The notes beneath the pieces are model-generated. The model was given only the letters and a program-made list of their open reading frames with translations, was not told where the DNA came from and searched no databases. 63,333 nucleotides of DNA from assembly GCA_017938365.1 (NCBI GenBank), contig JAGBBT010000113.1:1-63333 (forward strand). The letters run 5' to 3'. Made by a program: the position numbers and the translations under genes. This document shows, in pieces, positions 33,449 through 43,964 of this stretch (the first letter of the stretch is position 1; the number at the start of each line of letters is the position of its first letter). This stretch comes from Treponema sp. GTDB lineage: Bacteria; Spirochaetota; Spirochaetia; Treponematales; Treponemataceae.

Positions 33449-35659
33449 TTAAGACTTTGCTGCTAAAGATATATAAAATAAATTAGCCGTATCAGCCTTT
33501 GTAATGGTATGAGCACCAGCTGGTAATTCTACAGTAATAATACCACTTTCATCTGACAATTTATTTCCATCAACCTTAATGTTTGTACCATTAGCACTAT
33601 TTAAAACTAATGTTAATGTCATATCTACAGTTGTAGTAAATGAGATTTTAGTTGAGCTTTCTAGTTTTAAGCATTGAGTTAAAGTTTCACCATTATAAAT
33701 AACAGAACCTTTTGATGTTGAAAGATTTCCCTCAATAGTAAATACAGAGCTAGTTGTTCCACTTTCGGTAAAATTGTGAACAATTGCACCTTCAATTACA
33801 GAACCACCAGTTGTGCCACTTTCAGTATTACCTGAATCTGTTGAACCTCCAGTGTTTCCTGAATCGGTTGAATCTGTTTCACCTAAAACTTTAACTAAGG
33901 TAGTTTTATAGTTAACTAATGCCTCTTTTAATTGAGTATCAACATCGGAAGAAGTATCAGCTTGTTCATCATCAAAATCCCATTTAAAGTCGCCACCATT
34001 TACTCGTCCAGCATATTTTTCTACTGTGGTTTTTGCTTGCTCTGGAGTAGTAGGAAGATTTTTTAAACCTAAGCCTACATCACCCATAACTGTATCAAAA
34101 TTGCTGTATGTATCTGCTCCATTAAAAGCAACAACAGAAGAAGGTACACTATCACTTCGTTTTGCTACTTCATAAGCATCAAAATGAACCGTTGTGTCAA
34201 TTTCAGAAGGAATAGATTTGTTTCCTTTTGTCCATGCTGTTCCTGTATTTTTATAAGGCCAGTATGATGTAGAAGTTCCTTCTATGTAGTTGTTATAAGC
34301 TTTTATCGAACCACCACTTTCACCAGAAAAAGTTCCATAATCACCAGGTTTATATGTATCAGTTCCTGCATAAACATCGTTTCCTTGCAAAGATGACATC
34401 ATAGGGAATTTACAATTTCTAAAATAATTTCCTTCTGCAAAAATATCGGCTCCTGTAGTAGCACCAATACCATACTTAGAATTACCATCATAATAGTTAT
34501 TATAAACATGCACTGTCATTGTTCTAACACGTGGATGACGTGAATCAGAATGATCAAACCAGTTATGATGATACGTAATATAATTTGGGCCTGCTTCTGA
34601 TTTCATTCCACATAAAGAGGCCTTTCCACTATCCCAAAAGTGATTATAAGAATAAGTTTGGTATTGAGAATTACCTTTTACATCTAATGAACCATCACCC
34701 TTTGCTTGATCAGCATCGCTTCCTGGTTCTCCATAGAAAATGTCCATATTATGAACCCAAGTATACTTATTATTTGTATCCAAAGATATTCCATCATCCA
34801 TAAAGTACATTACAGCAAGATTTTTTAATTCAACATACTGGGAATTTCGAGCCATTAACCCAAAGCCCCAAACAGAAGCATCTTCTCCAATTCCTTCTAC
34901 CGTTATAGGAGATTGATTTCCCTTAATCTGCAAACCTTCAGATGAACTCCAACCTTTAGAAGAAGAATCAACATCATTTATAGTTATAGTACCTAGTATA
35001 CGAACACAAATCGGGTCGGTATATTTTTTGCAATTAGATTCTCCTAAAATTCCTTGTAAACCAACCCCAGTTACACCGCCATTGGTGAAACTTACCGTTT
35101 TTGCATTATTCTTTGTAACATAAATTACTTTTGCATTTTCCTTTAATGTTCCATCACTGTTATAAGCACCAGGAGTTTGAGTACCTGTAAAAGCAAAACC
35201 ACTTCTATCATGGGCAGCAACGGTAACATTATCTGTAGCTTTAGCTATATCTGTACTTTCTCCACTTGCAAATACGGGAACTATCTTTAAAGTGTAACTT
35301 CCAGCCTTTAAGCCAACTGCATCTGCTCGCAAATAGGTTGGATACAATCTAACAAGCATATCATCAATTTTTGTAAATTCTGATGCTGATTGTTCTTTAT
35401 AATAAACCTTATAACCAACAGCATCTTTAACACCTGTCCACTTAATATAGGCAGACTCTAAATGACCTTGTGCCTCTAAAATTGTAATCGAGTTAGAGGA
35501 ATTAACCGAATCCCAAGCAGGAGTATCAGTTACATTATAATCTGGAGAATCATTTTCTGACTCAGGATTACTTTTTGAGTTTCCGTCATTAGATGACATA
35601 CTGCAACTTAATAGTATAAATACTAAAGTAAAAAAACATAATTTAATAAAAGTCTTCAT
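33449..35659 (-). CDS. Lipoprotein pectate lyase, polysaccharide lyase family 1
   Basis: A 736-residue protein that cleaves polygalacturonate by beta-elimination. It starts with a lipoprotein signal (FILLSCS, Cys near 19), so it is anchored at the cell surface or outer envelope. A fibronectin type III-like domain spans 50-150. The family 1 beta-helix (about 170-480) has GDGSLDVKGNS, YNHFWDSGKASL and the DHSDSRHPRVR motif near 373 with the catalytic Arg. A Ser/Thr/Gly-rich linker near 610-640 leads to a 90-residue beta domain, probably carbohydrate-binding. It is a monocistronic gene, suggesting life where plant pectin is available. Confidence 0.9.
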   Translation of the reverse strand: MKTFIKLCFFTLVFILLSCSMSSNDGNSKSNPESENDSPDYNVTDTPAWDSVNSSNSITILEAQGHLESAYIKWTGVKDAVGYKVYYKEQSASEFTKIDDMLVRLYPTYLRADAVGLKAGSYTLKIVPVFASGESTDIAKATDNVTVAAHDRSGFAFTGTQTPGAYNSDGTLKENAKVIYVTKNNAKTVSFTNGGVTGVGLQGILGESNCKKYTDPICVRILGTITINDVDSSSKGWSSSEGLQIKGNQSPITVEGIGEDASVWGFGLMARNSQYVELKNLAVMYFMDDGISLDTNNKYTWVHNMDIFYGEPGSDADQAKGDGSLDVKGNSQYQTYSYNHFWDSGKASLCGMKSEAGPNYITYHHNWFDHSDSRHPRVRTMTVHVYNNYYDGNSKYGIGATTGADIFAEGNYFRNCKFPMMSSLQGNDVYAGTDTYKPGDYGTFSGESGGSIKAYNNYIEGTSTSYWPYKNTGTAWTKGNKSIPSEIDTTVHFDAYEVAKRSDSVPSSVVAFNGADTYSNFDTVMGDVGLGLKNLPTTPEQAKTTVEKYAGRVNGGDFKWDFDDEQADTSSDVDTQLKEALVNYKTTLVKVLGETDSTDSGNTGGSTDSGNTESGTTGGSVIEGAIVHNFTESGTTSSVFTIEGNLSTSKGSVIYNGETLTQCLKLESSTKISFTTTVDMTLTLVLNSANGTNIKVDGNKLSDESGIITVELPAGAHTITKADTANLFYISLAAKS

Positions 35660-35716
35660 GAGGTAATTTTATTAGACTTTTTCTATAATAAACAAACTGA
35701 TGTTATAAAAATTCCG

Positions 35717-37927
35717 TTATTCTTTTATTACAAGTAATGAATTTTCTTGATATTTTGGTAAAAACTTTTTTCTAGAATTATTTTCAAACTGAATAGTAAT
35801 AACAACTTCATTTTCTTCTGAATAAACAGAATTAACAACAACTCCAGAACCATATTCATCATGAAACACATTTGTTCCGACTTTATACTTTTCTTTTATT
35901 GGGTCATCGAAAGTCGGATGAGACAAACCATTTTTTCCATAATCACCACCATGAAATTCTGTATTGCTTTTAAATGATGATGGAATATGTCCTAAAATCC
36001 TTAAATTATCCTTATTAATTTCTTTTAAAAAAGTACTTGGCAAAACAAATTCTGTTCGTCCATACATTCTTCTAGAAGCACAACTTGTCATGTACAATTC
36101 ATTTTGAGCTCGCGTTACACCTACATAACACAACCTGCGCTCTTCTTCTAAATCTTCGCCAGTTTTATCTTGTCTCGGAAAAATACCAAGTTCCATTCCT
36201 GTTATAACAACTCTCTTAAACTCCAATCCTTTTGTGTTATGTAATGTTATTAATGTAACTTTGTCTATATTTTCTTCTTCTGGTTTTTCTAAAGTTCTAT
36301 CAAGTTCTATATGATCTAAAAAAGCTAATAATCCCTCTGTAGTACAATCATAAAGTGAAGCACTGTTACTTAACTCTTGCATATTAAGAACTCTTTGTGT
36401 CCCAGAAATTTCGTCATCTGCTGCGTGATATTCTTTTAAACCTGAATTTTCACATATTTCGTCAATTAAGACTGAAAGTTTTTTTGGAGTTTCTAAAGGT
36501 TTTAATTCTTCTGTAATTGTTTTATAAAAATTCTCCATCATCAAAACAAATGATTTTATACTTTCAGAAGTTTTTTTTGAAAAAGATTCACAATGTTCTT
36601 TTGCGTATTTTACAAAATCATAAATACCTTCATTACGAGCTGAATTAATTATTTTTTCTTGAGTTGTTGCTCCAATTCCTCTTGTTGGTTTATTTATAAT
36701 TCGTCTAAAAGCAATTTCATCTTTTGAATTAACAATCAATGCTAAAAAAGCAAGAAGATCTTTTATTTCTTCTCTTTCATAAAATTTTAATGAGCCAACA
36801 ACTGTGTACGGAATACGTCTTTTCAAAAATTCCGATTCAAAAGATAATGACTGTGCATTTGTTCTATACAAAATTGCCCATTCATTATAAGGAATTCCCA
36901 TTTCATGGGTTTGTTCAATTAAATCTGCACAAAACTTTGCTTCTTCATCTTGATTTGGTAAAAATGCTAATACAGGTAATTTTCCATTTCCTCTTTCTGC
37001 AGAAAGTTTTTTTCCTAACCTGTCATTATTATTTTTTACTATATCGTCGGCAACAGCTAATATTTCTGATTTTGAACGATAATTTTTCTCTAATCGAATA
37101 ATTTTTGTATTAGGAAAAATACTTTTAAAGTTCAATATATTCTTAACTTCAGCCCCTCGAAACTTATATATAGACTGATCATCATCTCCTACAACACAAA
37201 CATAGGCTGGGTTTTCTGATAAATTAGAGCCATAACCACTTAAAGATTCCAACAATTTAAATTGTGCAACATTGGAGTCCTGATACTCGTCAACCATAAT
37301 AACTCTAAATCGTTGCAACAATCTTTGTCGAATTAAATTATTTTCTGTTAAAATTTTTACAGGGAGCATAATTAAATCACCAAAATCTACATTACCTGTA
37401 GAACGCAACCTTTTTTCATAAGCCCTATAAACTAATCTAAAATTTTGATCACTATCAATTTCATCTAGCATTAAATCATCTGGACCATAACAGTAATCTT
37501 TTGCCAATGAAATTTTATGAGCATAATGACTTGCTTGCTGTCTTGTTAAGCCTACAGTGGATTTTGTTATCAAAGTAACCATATCATCATCGTCATAAAC
37601 TGTAAAATTAGACGGAATATCGATAACATCTCCATACATTCGCAAAAACCATGCACCAAAGGAATGAAAGGTTTTTATTTGCGAATATTTAGCTTTTTCT
37701 TCTATTTGAATAGCTCTTTCATACATTTCGTTTGCTGCTTTTTTTGTAAAAGTTACAGCAAGAATGGAATATGGATCCACATTTTTTTCTTTAATTAAAT
37801 ATGCAATTTTTGTTGTAATTACTCGAGTTTTTCCGGAACCAGCACCAGCTAAAATCAATAAAGGCGACCCCTCATGAGTAACAGCATCATATTGTTCCGA
37901 ATTTAAAACAGAAAGAAAATCACGCAT
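35717..37927 (-). CDS. UvrD/PcrA-type ATP-dependent DNA helicase
   Basis: A 736-residue SF1 helicase of the 3'-5' class. Walker A is AGAGSGKTR near 27, the Walker B region is MVDEYQDSN near 212, GDDDQSIYKFRGA near 245, the Arg motif KNYRSKSEI, and motif V/VI TLHNTKGLEFKRV and RRLCYVGVTRAQ. A short C-terminal domain (VGTNVFHDEYGSGVV) matches the PcrA/UvrD tail. It acts in nucleotide excision or mismatch repair. The start at 37927 overlaps the rimO stop by 8 bp. Confidence 0.92.
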   Translation of the reverse strand: MRDFLSVLNSEQYDAVTHEGSPLLILAGAGSGKTRVITTKIAYLIKEKNVDPYSILAVTFTKKAANEMYERAIQIEEKAKYSQIKTFHSFGAWFLRMYGDVIDIPSNFTVYDDDDMVTLITKSTVGLTRQQASHYAHKISLAKDYCYGPDDLMLDEIDSDQNFRLVYRAYEKRLRSTGNVDFGDLIMLPVKILTENNLIRQRLLQRFRVIMVDEYQDSNVAQFKLLESLSGYGSNLSENPAYVCVVGDDDQSIYKFRGAEVKNILNFKSIFPNTKIIRLEKNYRSKSEILAVADDIVKNNNDRLGKKLSAERGNGKLPVLAFLPNQDEEAKFCADLIEQTHEMGIPYNEWAILYRTNAQSLSFESEFLKRRIPYTVVGSLKFYEREEIKDLLAFLALIVNSKDEIAFRRIINKPTRGIGATTQEKIINSARNEGIYDFVKYAKEHCESFSKKTSESIKSFVLMMENFYKTITEELKPLETPKKLSVLIDEICENSGLKEYHAADDEISGTQRVLNMQELSNSASLYDCTTEGLLAFLDHIELDRTLEKPEEENIDKVTLITLHNTKGLEFKRVVITGMELGIFPRQDKTGEDLEEERRLCYVGVTRAQNELYMTSCASRRMYGRTEFVLPSTFLKEINKDNLRILGHIPSSFKSNTEFHGGDYGKNGLSHPTFDDPIKEKYKVGTNVFHDEYGSGVVVNSVYSEENEVVITIQFENNSRKKFLPKYQENSLLVIKE

Positions 37928-39422
37928 TTTGTTGTGCAAAAGAATATTTATTTGGTTTTATTGAACTATTTAATGGACTATCACAAATAAAATCACCATT
38001 CAAATCCACATCACCAGAAGAAATAATTTTAACTTTAACAAGCCTTCCTGGTTTTACAGCTTCAACTTGATTTTTTTCACTTCTATCAAACCTGACAACA
38101 ACACTTCCATCAACTTCTGGAGCCTGAAACCATGCACGACCAATTGCGAAACCTTCGTCAGGGAAATCTGCATTTTCTGCCAAAACTTCTTCGATTAAGA
38201 CATCATATTCTTTGCCACATCTAGAAGACAATTTATCTTTTGTAATTTCAGCCTGAATAGAAACCAAATTATCAGCTCTTTGTTGTGCAATTTTTTTATT
38301 AACTCTAGGTTTTAAATCATAGGCAGGTGTATCTTCTTCTCGGGAATAAGGAAAACATCCAGACCAATCAGTTTTTATATCTTTTAGCAAGTTTAAAGTA
38401 TTTTCTGCGGCTTCTTCTGTTTCTCCAGGAAATCCTGCAAGGAAAGTAGTTCTAATAGCAGCATCAGGAAATACAACACGAATCGATTCTATTAATTCTG
38501 AATATTTTTTCTTCGTACCAACTCTATGCATATCCTTTATAATTTTATCATCACCACTTTGAAACGGAATATCAAAATAAGGTAAAAACCTTGAATCTGC
38601 TTTCATTACAGGTAATATATCCTCATTAAAATGATCAGGATGAATATAAAGTAATCTAACTACAAAGGTTCCTTCTAATTCAGAAATCCTTTTTAATAGA
38701 GTGCATAATCCAGATTCTTTTTTTTCTATCTTTATTGAGTTTTCAATAATTCCTGGTGTGCCATTAGGTAAATAAGTTCTACCTGTACCAAAAACATTAT
38801 CTTCAGCCCCTGTACCATAGGCAGCTAAATCTTGACCAATTAAATTAATTTCGTAGATACCATTACTTACAAGTTCTTTTATTTCTTTTATAATTTCATC
38901 AGAATTTCTACTTCTTAATTCACCACGAATAATAGGAATTGCGCAAAAAGAACAACGATTATTGCAGCCTTCAGTAATTTTTACAAAAGCAGAACCAGGG
39001 AAAGCAAGAAACATCTTTCTATCACCACAGCAAACACCTTTTTGTGGTGGAATAACAACTGTTTTTTTATCATTAAAAATAGAAGTTACCACATTTGAAA
39101 TTTCAGAAATATTTCCATTTCCAAAAAAGCCATCAACTTCTGGCAAAGACTCATTTAAGTCATTTCCGTATCGTTCAGCCAAACAGCCTGCTAATAAAAT
39201 TTTTGCTTTAGGATACTGTTGTCGAGCTGAAAATACAGCCTCTAAACATTCCTGTTTTGCAGATTCAATAAAACCACAAGAATTAATAATTATTAGCTGA
39301 GCCTCATCTGAATTAAAAGTCTGCTTATAACCTGCTTTTTCTAAATTTGCAATTATTAGTTCACCATCAACTTGATTCTTTGCACAACCATGTTGATCTA
39401 TAAAAAACTTAATCAAGTTCAT
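37920..39422 (-). CDS. rimO: Ribosomal protein S12 methylthiotransferase RimO
   Basis: Adds a methylthio group to an Asp of ribosomal protein S12. The 500 residues have the UPF0004 domain (HGCAKNQVDGEL at 13-24), a radical-SAM core with CNNRCSFC near 150 (C-x3-C-x2-C), and a C-terminal TRAM domain (about 430-495). The VDGE variant of CxKNxVDSE fits RimO rather than MiaB. The start at 39422 is inside the end of rodZ, with 14 bp overlap; an earlier TTG is possible. Confidence 0.9.
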   Translation of the reverse strand: MNLIKFFIDQHGCAKNQVDGELIIANLEKAGYKQTFNSDEAQLIIINSCGFIESAKQECLEAVFSARQQYPKAKILLAGCLAERYGNDLNESLPEVDGFFGNGNISEISNVVTSIFNDKKTVVIPPQKGVCCGDRKMFLAFPGSAFVKITEGCNNRCSFCAIPIIRGELRSRNSDEIIKEIKELVSNGIYEINLIGQDLAAYGTGAEDNVFGTGRTYLPNGTPGIIENSIKIEKKESGLCTLLKRISELEGTFVVRLLYIHPDHFNEDILPVMKADSRFLPYFDIPFQSGDDKIIKDMHRVGTKKKYSELIESIRVVFPDAAIRTTFLAGFPGETEEAAENTLNLLKDIKTDWSGCFPYSREEDTPAYDLKPRVNKKIAQQRADNLVSIQAEITKDKLSSRCGKEYDVLIEEVLAENADFPDEGFAIGRAWFQAPEVDGSVVVRFDRSEKNQVEAVKPGRLVKVKIISSGDVDLNGDFICDSPLNSSIKPNKYSFAQQNA

Positions 39423-40497
39423 TAACAACCAACTTATATTTTCCGTCTGTATCTCTTATCCAACGAATATCTTCAACAACAACTTGACCAGCTTTTGTAA
39501 TAGGTAAGTTATACGTCTGAGAATTAGCTATAATTTGAAGTTTTAAAGCATTTCCATTAGAAAACCACAATCTCACGCCATTACTTGCAGTCATATTAAC
39601 TATATCACCGTTTGTAAAATAATCTTCAATAAGTTCTTTTCTATCAACCTTATAACGAGATACACAACCAGCTCTAAATGTTGCAGTTATTGTAAATGGA
39701 TAAGCTCTTGTATCTTCAAGAATAACAGTACGATTTTGATCTTGAGGTAAATCCTGAACATTAGGGATTTCATTTTCTTTTGTTTCATTTACCAGAATGT
39801 TCAATCCACTCTTTAATAAAATTTTTGCTTCTACACCACGATCAACGGCTTCATTAGAAACATCTGAAACATATATTATTAATTCAGGAACAGAATTTCC
39901 ATCAACATCTAATTCAATTTCTTCACTTAACTCCACATATTGAATTCCAACAGGAGTTTCTAAACCAAAGGAACCAACTGTATTAGCAACAGTTAAAATT
40001 ATTTCACCATTAATAGTATTTAATACAATCTGATCATTTTTATAAAAACGAGCTTTTAAAGGTTTTTCGGACATTTCATATTTTTTTGAATCCGAATTTT
40101 TAGATATTTCTAAGGAATTCTGCTTTGCTATTGAACTTTTTTTTGCAAAAAATATACCTAAAAAAACACCTAACAAAACAATAAAAACTGATATTCCTAT
40201 AATTATCGGTAAAAAATATTTTGACTTTTCTCTAACAATTAACCCTTCTGGAATCGGTGCTTCCTGAACAACTTTAGCATGGTACAATGACAAAACACGC
40301 TCTACATCAACACCTAAATAATTTGCATAATTTCTTAAAAAACCTACGATGTAAGGCTCTCCAGGAAACGCAGAAGTTTCCTCTTTTTCTAGAGCCTCTA
40401 AATAATAACTAGTAATCGCAATATCTCTAGAAATAGTCTCTAATTCAAGATTTTTCTCTTCTCTAGCTTTTTTTAAAATTGCACCGTAGCTTTCCAT
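39409..40497 (-). CDS. RodZ-like helix-turn-helix membrane protein
   Basis: A 362-residue inner-membrane protein: a HTH_25 domain (about 5-70: AILKKAREEKNLELETISRD), one membrane helix near 95-120 (IIGISVFIVLLGVFLGIFFA), then a periplasmic part that resembles the DUF4115 domain twice (about 140-240 and 250-355). RodZ links MreB to the cell-wall machinery and shapes rods; here it may serve helical shape. AGAGGA lies 6 nt before the ATG. Downstream of lolA by 15 bp, so it is in an operon with lolA and ftsH. Confidence 0.78.
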   Translation of the reverse strand: MESYGAILKKAREEKNLELETISRDIAITSYYLEALEKEETSAFPGEPYIVGFLRNYANYLGVDVERVLSLYHAKVVQEAPIPEGLIVREKSKYFLPIIIGISVFIVLLGVFLGIFFAKKSSIAKQNSLEISKNSDSKKYEMSEKPLKARFYKNDQIVLNTINGEIILTVANTVGSFGLETPVGIQYVELSEEIELDVDGNSVPELIIYVSDVSNEAVDRGVEAKILLKSGLNILVNETKENEIPNVQDLPQDQNRTVILEDTRAYPFTITATFRAGCVSRYKVDRKELIEDYFTNGDIVNMTASNGVRLWFSNGNALKLQIIANSQTYNLPITKAGQVVVEDIRWIRDTDGKYKLVVNELD

Positions 40498-40512
40498 TTT
40501 TAATCCTCTCTA

Positions 40513-41187
40513 CTACTCCGAAAATAAGAAATTATTATAATTATTAGCTGATGAAGGAGGATCATATATAAAACGTTGATCCGAAATTCCTTGATTTATC
40601 ACATAATTTGTAAAATCAAATTGAAAAACTTCTCCTTGAGGAGTAACAGCTTTAATTCTGCGAATAAGTTTTGAATCAGGCATAATATCAACATTAATAT
40701 ACCTAAAAGCTTCTGATGTATTTCTTCGGCTTAGCACAAGTTTCACAACCATTTCATTACTACCTTCTTCCAGTGGCAATGGATCCTGTCCTGTTTCATA
40801 GGCAACAGAATAATATCTACTCAAAAGCGATAATCCTTGTGGAGTCGCCAAATTTGCCGCATTTGAAGAACCTGAAGATTCCACAGACTGATTTAAAACA
40901 GCAGAAGAATTAGGAAGATAAATCGTCAACATATCTCCATTAAAACAAATAACTTGATCTTCTGGCTCAGAAAAATCAATCCGTAATAAATCTGGACGCT
41001 TAAAAGATACCTTACCTTCCATTGTAGATTTTACAGCTTTTATCGATAAATTTGCTTCATAATCTGAAATTTTACCATACTCTTCAGAAACATTTTTAAA
41101 AAAAGCTGCGGCAGTTAAAATCCCTTGTGCATACATAGAAAGAGAACAAACAAAAACAAGTCCAAAAAAAACTGTAATTTTTTTCAT
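40513..41187 (-). CDS. lolA: Outer-membrane lipoprotein carrier LolA
   Basis: A 224-residue periplasmic chaperone that ferries lipoproteins to the outer membrane. It has a signal peptide (MKKITVFFGLVFVCSLSMYA), the LolA beta pattern LSIKAVKSTMEGKVSFKRPDLLRIDF and the C-terminal FDFTNYVINQGISDQRFIYD. Two other in-frame ATGs lie upstream; the one before the signal is used. Its presence fits a double-membrane cell. Between ftsH and rodZ on the same strand. Confidence 0.86.
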   Translation of the reverse strand: MKKITVFFGLVFVCSLSMYAQGILTAAAFFKNVSEEYGKISDYEANLSIKAVKSTMEGKVSFKRPDLLRIDFSEPEDQVICFNGDMLTIYLPNSSAVLNQSVESSGSSNAANLATPQGLSLLSRYYSVAYETGQDPLPLEEGSNEMVVKLVLSRRNTSEAFRYINVDIMPDSKLIRRIKAVTPQGEVFQFDFTNYVINQGISDQRFIYDPPSSANNYNNFLFSE

Positions 41188-41213
41188 GTGGTACATATTC
41201 CTCTGCATAGCTT

Positions 41214-43307
41214 TTATTTATCATCATCAAAACGCTGAACTTCTTTAACTTCATTTATAAGTTCTTCGCAATGACTTTGACCTTTTATAATTTCATTAAA
41301 CTCTTTGGCATCCATTGTTTCAATCTCAAGTAAACGCTTAGCAATATACTCAAGAAGTTCATTTTTACTCTTCAATAAATCCAAAACATGATTATATCGT
41401 TCATTAATAACACGAGCAATTTCATCATCAATATATTTTTGTGTATCTTCAGAATATTCACGGACTAGCTGAGGTTCATCACCACCATAACCTTTTCCGC
41501 TTTTACCAAGTGTCATATTCTTAAATCGTTCACTCATTCCGTATGTTGTTATCATGGAACGAATTGTATCTGTTGCTCTCTGAATATCATTTCCAGCGCC
41601 TGTTGATATTTCGTTAAATATAATTTGCTCTGCAGCACGACCACCTAACATTACATCAACTTCATTCAAAAGTTTTTTCTGACTTTTTAAATACACATCA
41701 TCTTCTGGTAATTGAACAGTATACCCTAAAGCCCCAACGCCTCTTGGTATAATAGTAATCTTATGAACAGGATCGCTACCTTCTGTAAAAGCAGCTACAA
41801 GTGCATGTCCAGTTTCGTGATAAGCAACAATTTTTCTTTCATCTTCTCGTACAACACGACTTTTCTTTTTTAATCCCACCATTGTTTTTTCAATAGCTTC
41901 ATCAAAATCTATCATCGAGACCTTCTTTCTGCCACTACGAACAGCTAAAAGGGCTGCTTCATTTACGATATTAGCTAAATCAGCACCAGCAAATCCTGCT
42001 GTTTCATGAGCTAGAGACTGAAAATTAACATCACTATCAAGTTTTACATTTTTTGCATGAATTCTAATAATCGCTTCACGACCTTTTACATCTGGTCGAT
42101 CAACTACAACTTGTCTATCAAAACGCCCTGGTCTTAATAATGCAGGATCCAAAATATCAGGTCGGTTTGTTGCCGCCAAAATAATAAGACCTTTTTCGTT
42201 ATCAAATCCATCCATTTCAACTAAAAGTTGATTTAAAGTTTGTTCGCGTTCATCGTTTCCACCAAGATTATTCATTCGGCTTTTACCGATAGCATCTAAC
42301 TCATCAATAAAAATAATACAAGGTGCTTTTTCTCTTGCTTGACGGAATAAATCACGAACTCTACTAGCTCCAACACCAACAAACATTTCAACAAAATCAG
42401 AACCACTTATACGGAAAAATGGTACACCTGCCTCACCAGCTACAGCTCTTGCTAATAAAGTTTTACCAGTTCCTGGAGGTCCAACTAATAAAACTCCCTT
42501 TGGAATTTTTCCACCAATATCTGTATATTTCTTTGGAGACTTCAAAAAATCTACAACTTCTACAAGTTCTTCTTTTGCTTCATCAACACCAGCTACATCT
42601 GCAAAACGAGTTTTTACTTTTCCTTCTTCAACAGCTTTAGCTTTACTTCCACCAGCACTAAATATAGAGCCCATACCTCCTGCTCCACCACCCATTTTGC
42701 GGAACAGTAAAAAATACATTAAGAAAATAATACCAAAAGGTAAAAGTAAGTTTAACAACAACTGAATAAACCAATTACTCTGTTTAATTATGAATTTGTA
42801 TTCAACATTTTTTTCGTTTAACAACTGGATAAAATCCTGCATCAGCACACCAGTAGTTTTGTAAACCTTACGAGTTTCTTGTCGTGATTGCTTTTTTAAT
42901 TGTAATAATAAATCTGGAAGTTTTTCTGAATCATTTGGATTTTCTTCAGCAACATCAACAGGTCCATATCCAATATAGAGATTTTCACTCATTTCTACAT
43001 AAACGATACTACCGTCTTGTACTTTATTTCTAAATTCAGAAAAAAGAATAGAATCATCTGGCTTACGAACAAGCAACATATTCATAAACAACAAAGTTGC
43101 AATTACTATTAACAACATTGTAAAAAACGAAAAATGTCTTGGCTTCTTTTCACGCTTATCACTATCTAAAGAAGGTTCATCTATTGACAATTTGAAAAAA
43201 CTATAAGGGTCTTGCTCGACATTCTTTTTGTTTTTTTGTTCTGTAGTTTTTTTCTCATTTTCAGGGAGTTCTTTTAATTTATCTTCATTATTTTGATTAT
43301 CGCTCAT
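41214..43307 (-). CDS. ftsH: ATP-dependent zinc metalloprotease FtsH
   Basis: A 697-residue membrane protease. Helices lie near 60-82 and 185-205 with the periplasmic loop between; the AAA+ domain follows with Walker [12 protein letters not shown] near 275, Walker [10 protein letters not shown], and the SRH Arg region [10 protein letters not shown]. The zinc site HETGH near 500 is intact. It degrades misfolded and short-lived membrane and cytosolic proteins. GAGGA lies 4 nt before the ATG. It starts the minus-strand run to lolA, rodZ, rimO and uvrD. Confidence 0.95.
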   Translation of the reverse strand: MSDNQNNEDKLKELPENEKKTTEQKNKKNVEQDPYSFFKLSIDEPSLDSDKREKKPRHFSFFTMLLIVIATLLFMNMLLVRKPDDSILFSEFRNKVQDGSIVYVEMSENLYIGYGPVDVAEENPNDSEKLPDLLLQLKKQSRQETRKVYKTTGVLMQDFIQLLNEKNVEYKFIIKQSNWFIQLLLNLLLPFGIIFLMYFLLFRKMGGGAGGMGSIFSAGGSKAKAVEEGKVKTRFADVAGVDEAKEELVEVVDFLKSPKKYTDIGGKIPKGVLLVGPPGTGKTLLARAVAGEAGVPFFRISGSDFVEMFVGVGASRVRDLFRQAREKAPCIIFIDELDAIGKSRMNNLGGNDEREQTLNQLLVEMDGFDNEKGLIILAATNRPDILDPALLRPGRFDRQVVVDRPDVKGREAIIRIHAKNVKLDSDVNFQSLAHETAGFAGADLANIVNEAALLAVRSGRKKVSMIDFDEAIEKTMVGLKKKSRVVREDERKIVAYHETGHALVAAFTEGSDPVHKITIIPRGVGALGYTVQLPEDDVYLKSQKKLLNEVDVMLGGRAAEQIIFNEISTGAGNDIQRATDTIRSMITTYGMSERFKNMTLGKSGKGYGGDEPQLVREYSEDTQKYIDDEIARVINERYNHVLDLLKSKNELLEYIAKRLLEIETMDAKEFNEIIKGQSHCEELINEVKEVQRFDDDK

Positions 43308-43447
43308 TTATTCCTCAACATAAAAAACTTCTCTCATAAATATAAACAAAATCATTATATTAAACAATAAATACATTGCGTATTTTTTACCATAATATAA
43401 AAGAAAAATAAAAATACATTAGATTTGTAGATAATTAATATTTTTCT

Positions 43448-43474
43448 TAAGCAATAGTTACAATATTCCGAAAA
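43448..43474 (+). promoter_or_regulatory. Possible sigma-28-type promoter of fliS
   Basis: TAAG (43448-43451), 15 bp, then TCCGAAAA (43467-43474) partly matches the flagellar consensus TAAA-N15-GCCGATAA. It lies 46 bp before fliS. The match is incomplete. Confidence 0.35.
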
Positions 43475-43519
43475 TAAACAAGACTAATTTTCATTGAACA
43501 CGGATTTAAGGGGGATAGA

Positions 43520-43960
43520 ATGAACTACAACAATGCATATGCTGCTTACAGAGATACAAATGTAAAAACTGCCAGTCAAGGAAAATTAATTGTACTCTTA
43601 TATGAAGGAGCAATAAAAAATTTACGAGCAGCACAAAGTTGTTTTAATTCTGAAAATAAAGTCGAACCAAAGGATATAGAAAAATTTGGAAACTTTATTA
43701 TGAAAACCCAAGACATTATTAATGAATTACAAGTAAGTTTAGACATGGATAAAGGTGGTCAAATCTCTCAAAATCTTATGTCATTATATGTGTATTTTAA
43801 TCAAGAACTTATGACAGCAAATATAAATAAAGACAAACAAAAAATAGAATTTGTACTAAACATGTTAACACAACTAAACGAAGCTTGGGTAACAGCATCA
43901 AATAGTCAGGCAAACGCACCAGCCCAACCTGTTCAGCGTACTTTAAATATTCAGGGGTAA
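43520..43960 (+). CDS. fliS: Flagellar export chaperone FliS
   Basis: A 146-residue helical protein that caps the C-terminus of flagellin before export. The family pattern is clear: YRDTNVKTASQGKLIVLLYEGAIKNL near the start, DIINELQVSLDMDKGGQIS, LMSLYVYFNQELM and the final NEAW. It is followed by a FlgN-like gene after 4 bp. The ribosome site is AAGGGGG. In spirochaetes the filaments are periplasmic. Confidence 0.9.
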   Translation: MNYNNAYAAYRDTNVKTASQGKLIVLLYEGAIKNLRAAQSCFNSENKVEPKDIEKFGNFIMKTQDIINELQVSLDMDKGGQISQNLMSLYVYFNQELMTANINKDKQKIEFVLNMLTQLNEAWVTASNSQANAPAQPVQRTLNIQG

Positions 43961-43964
43961 GTAA

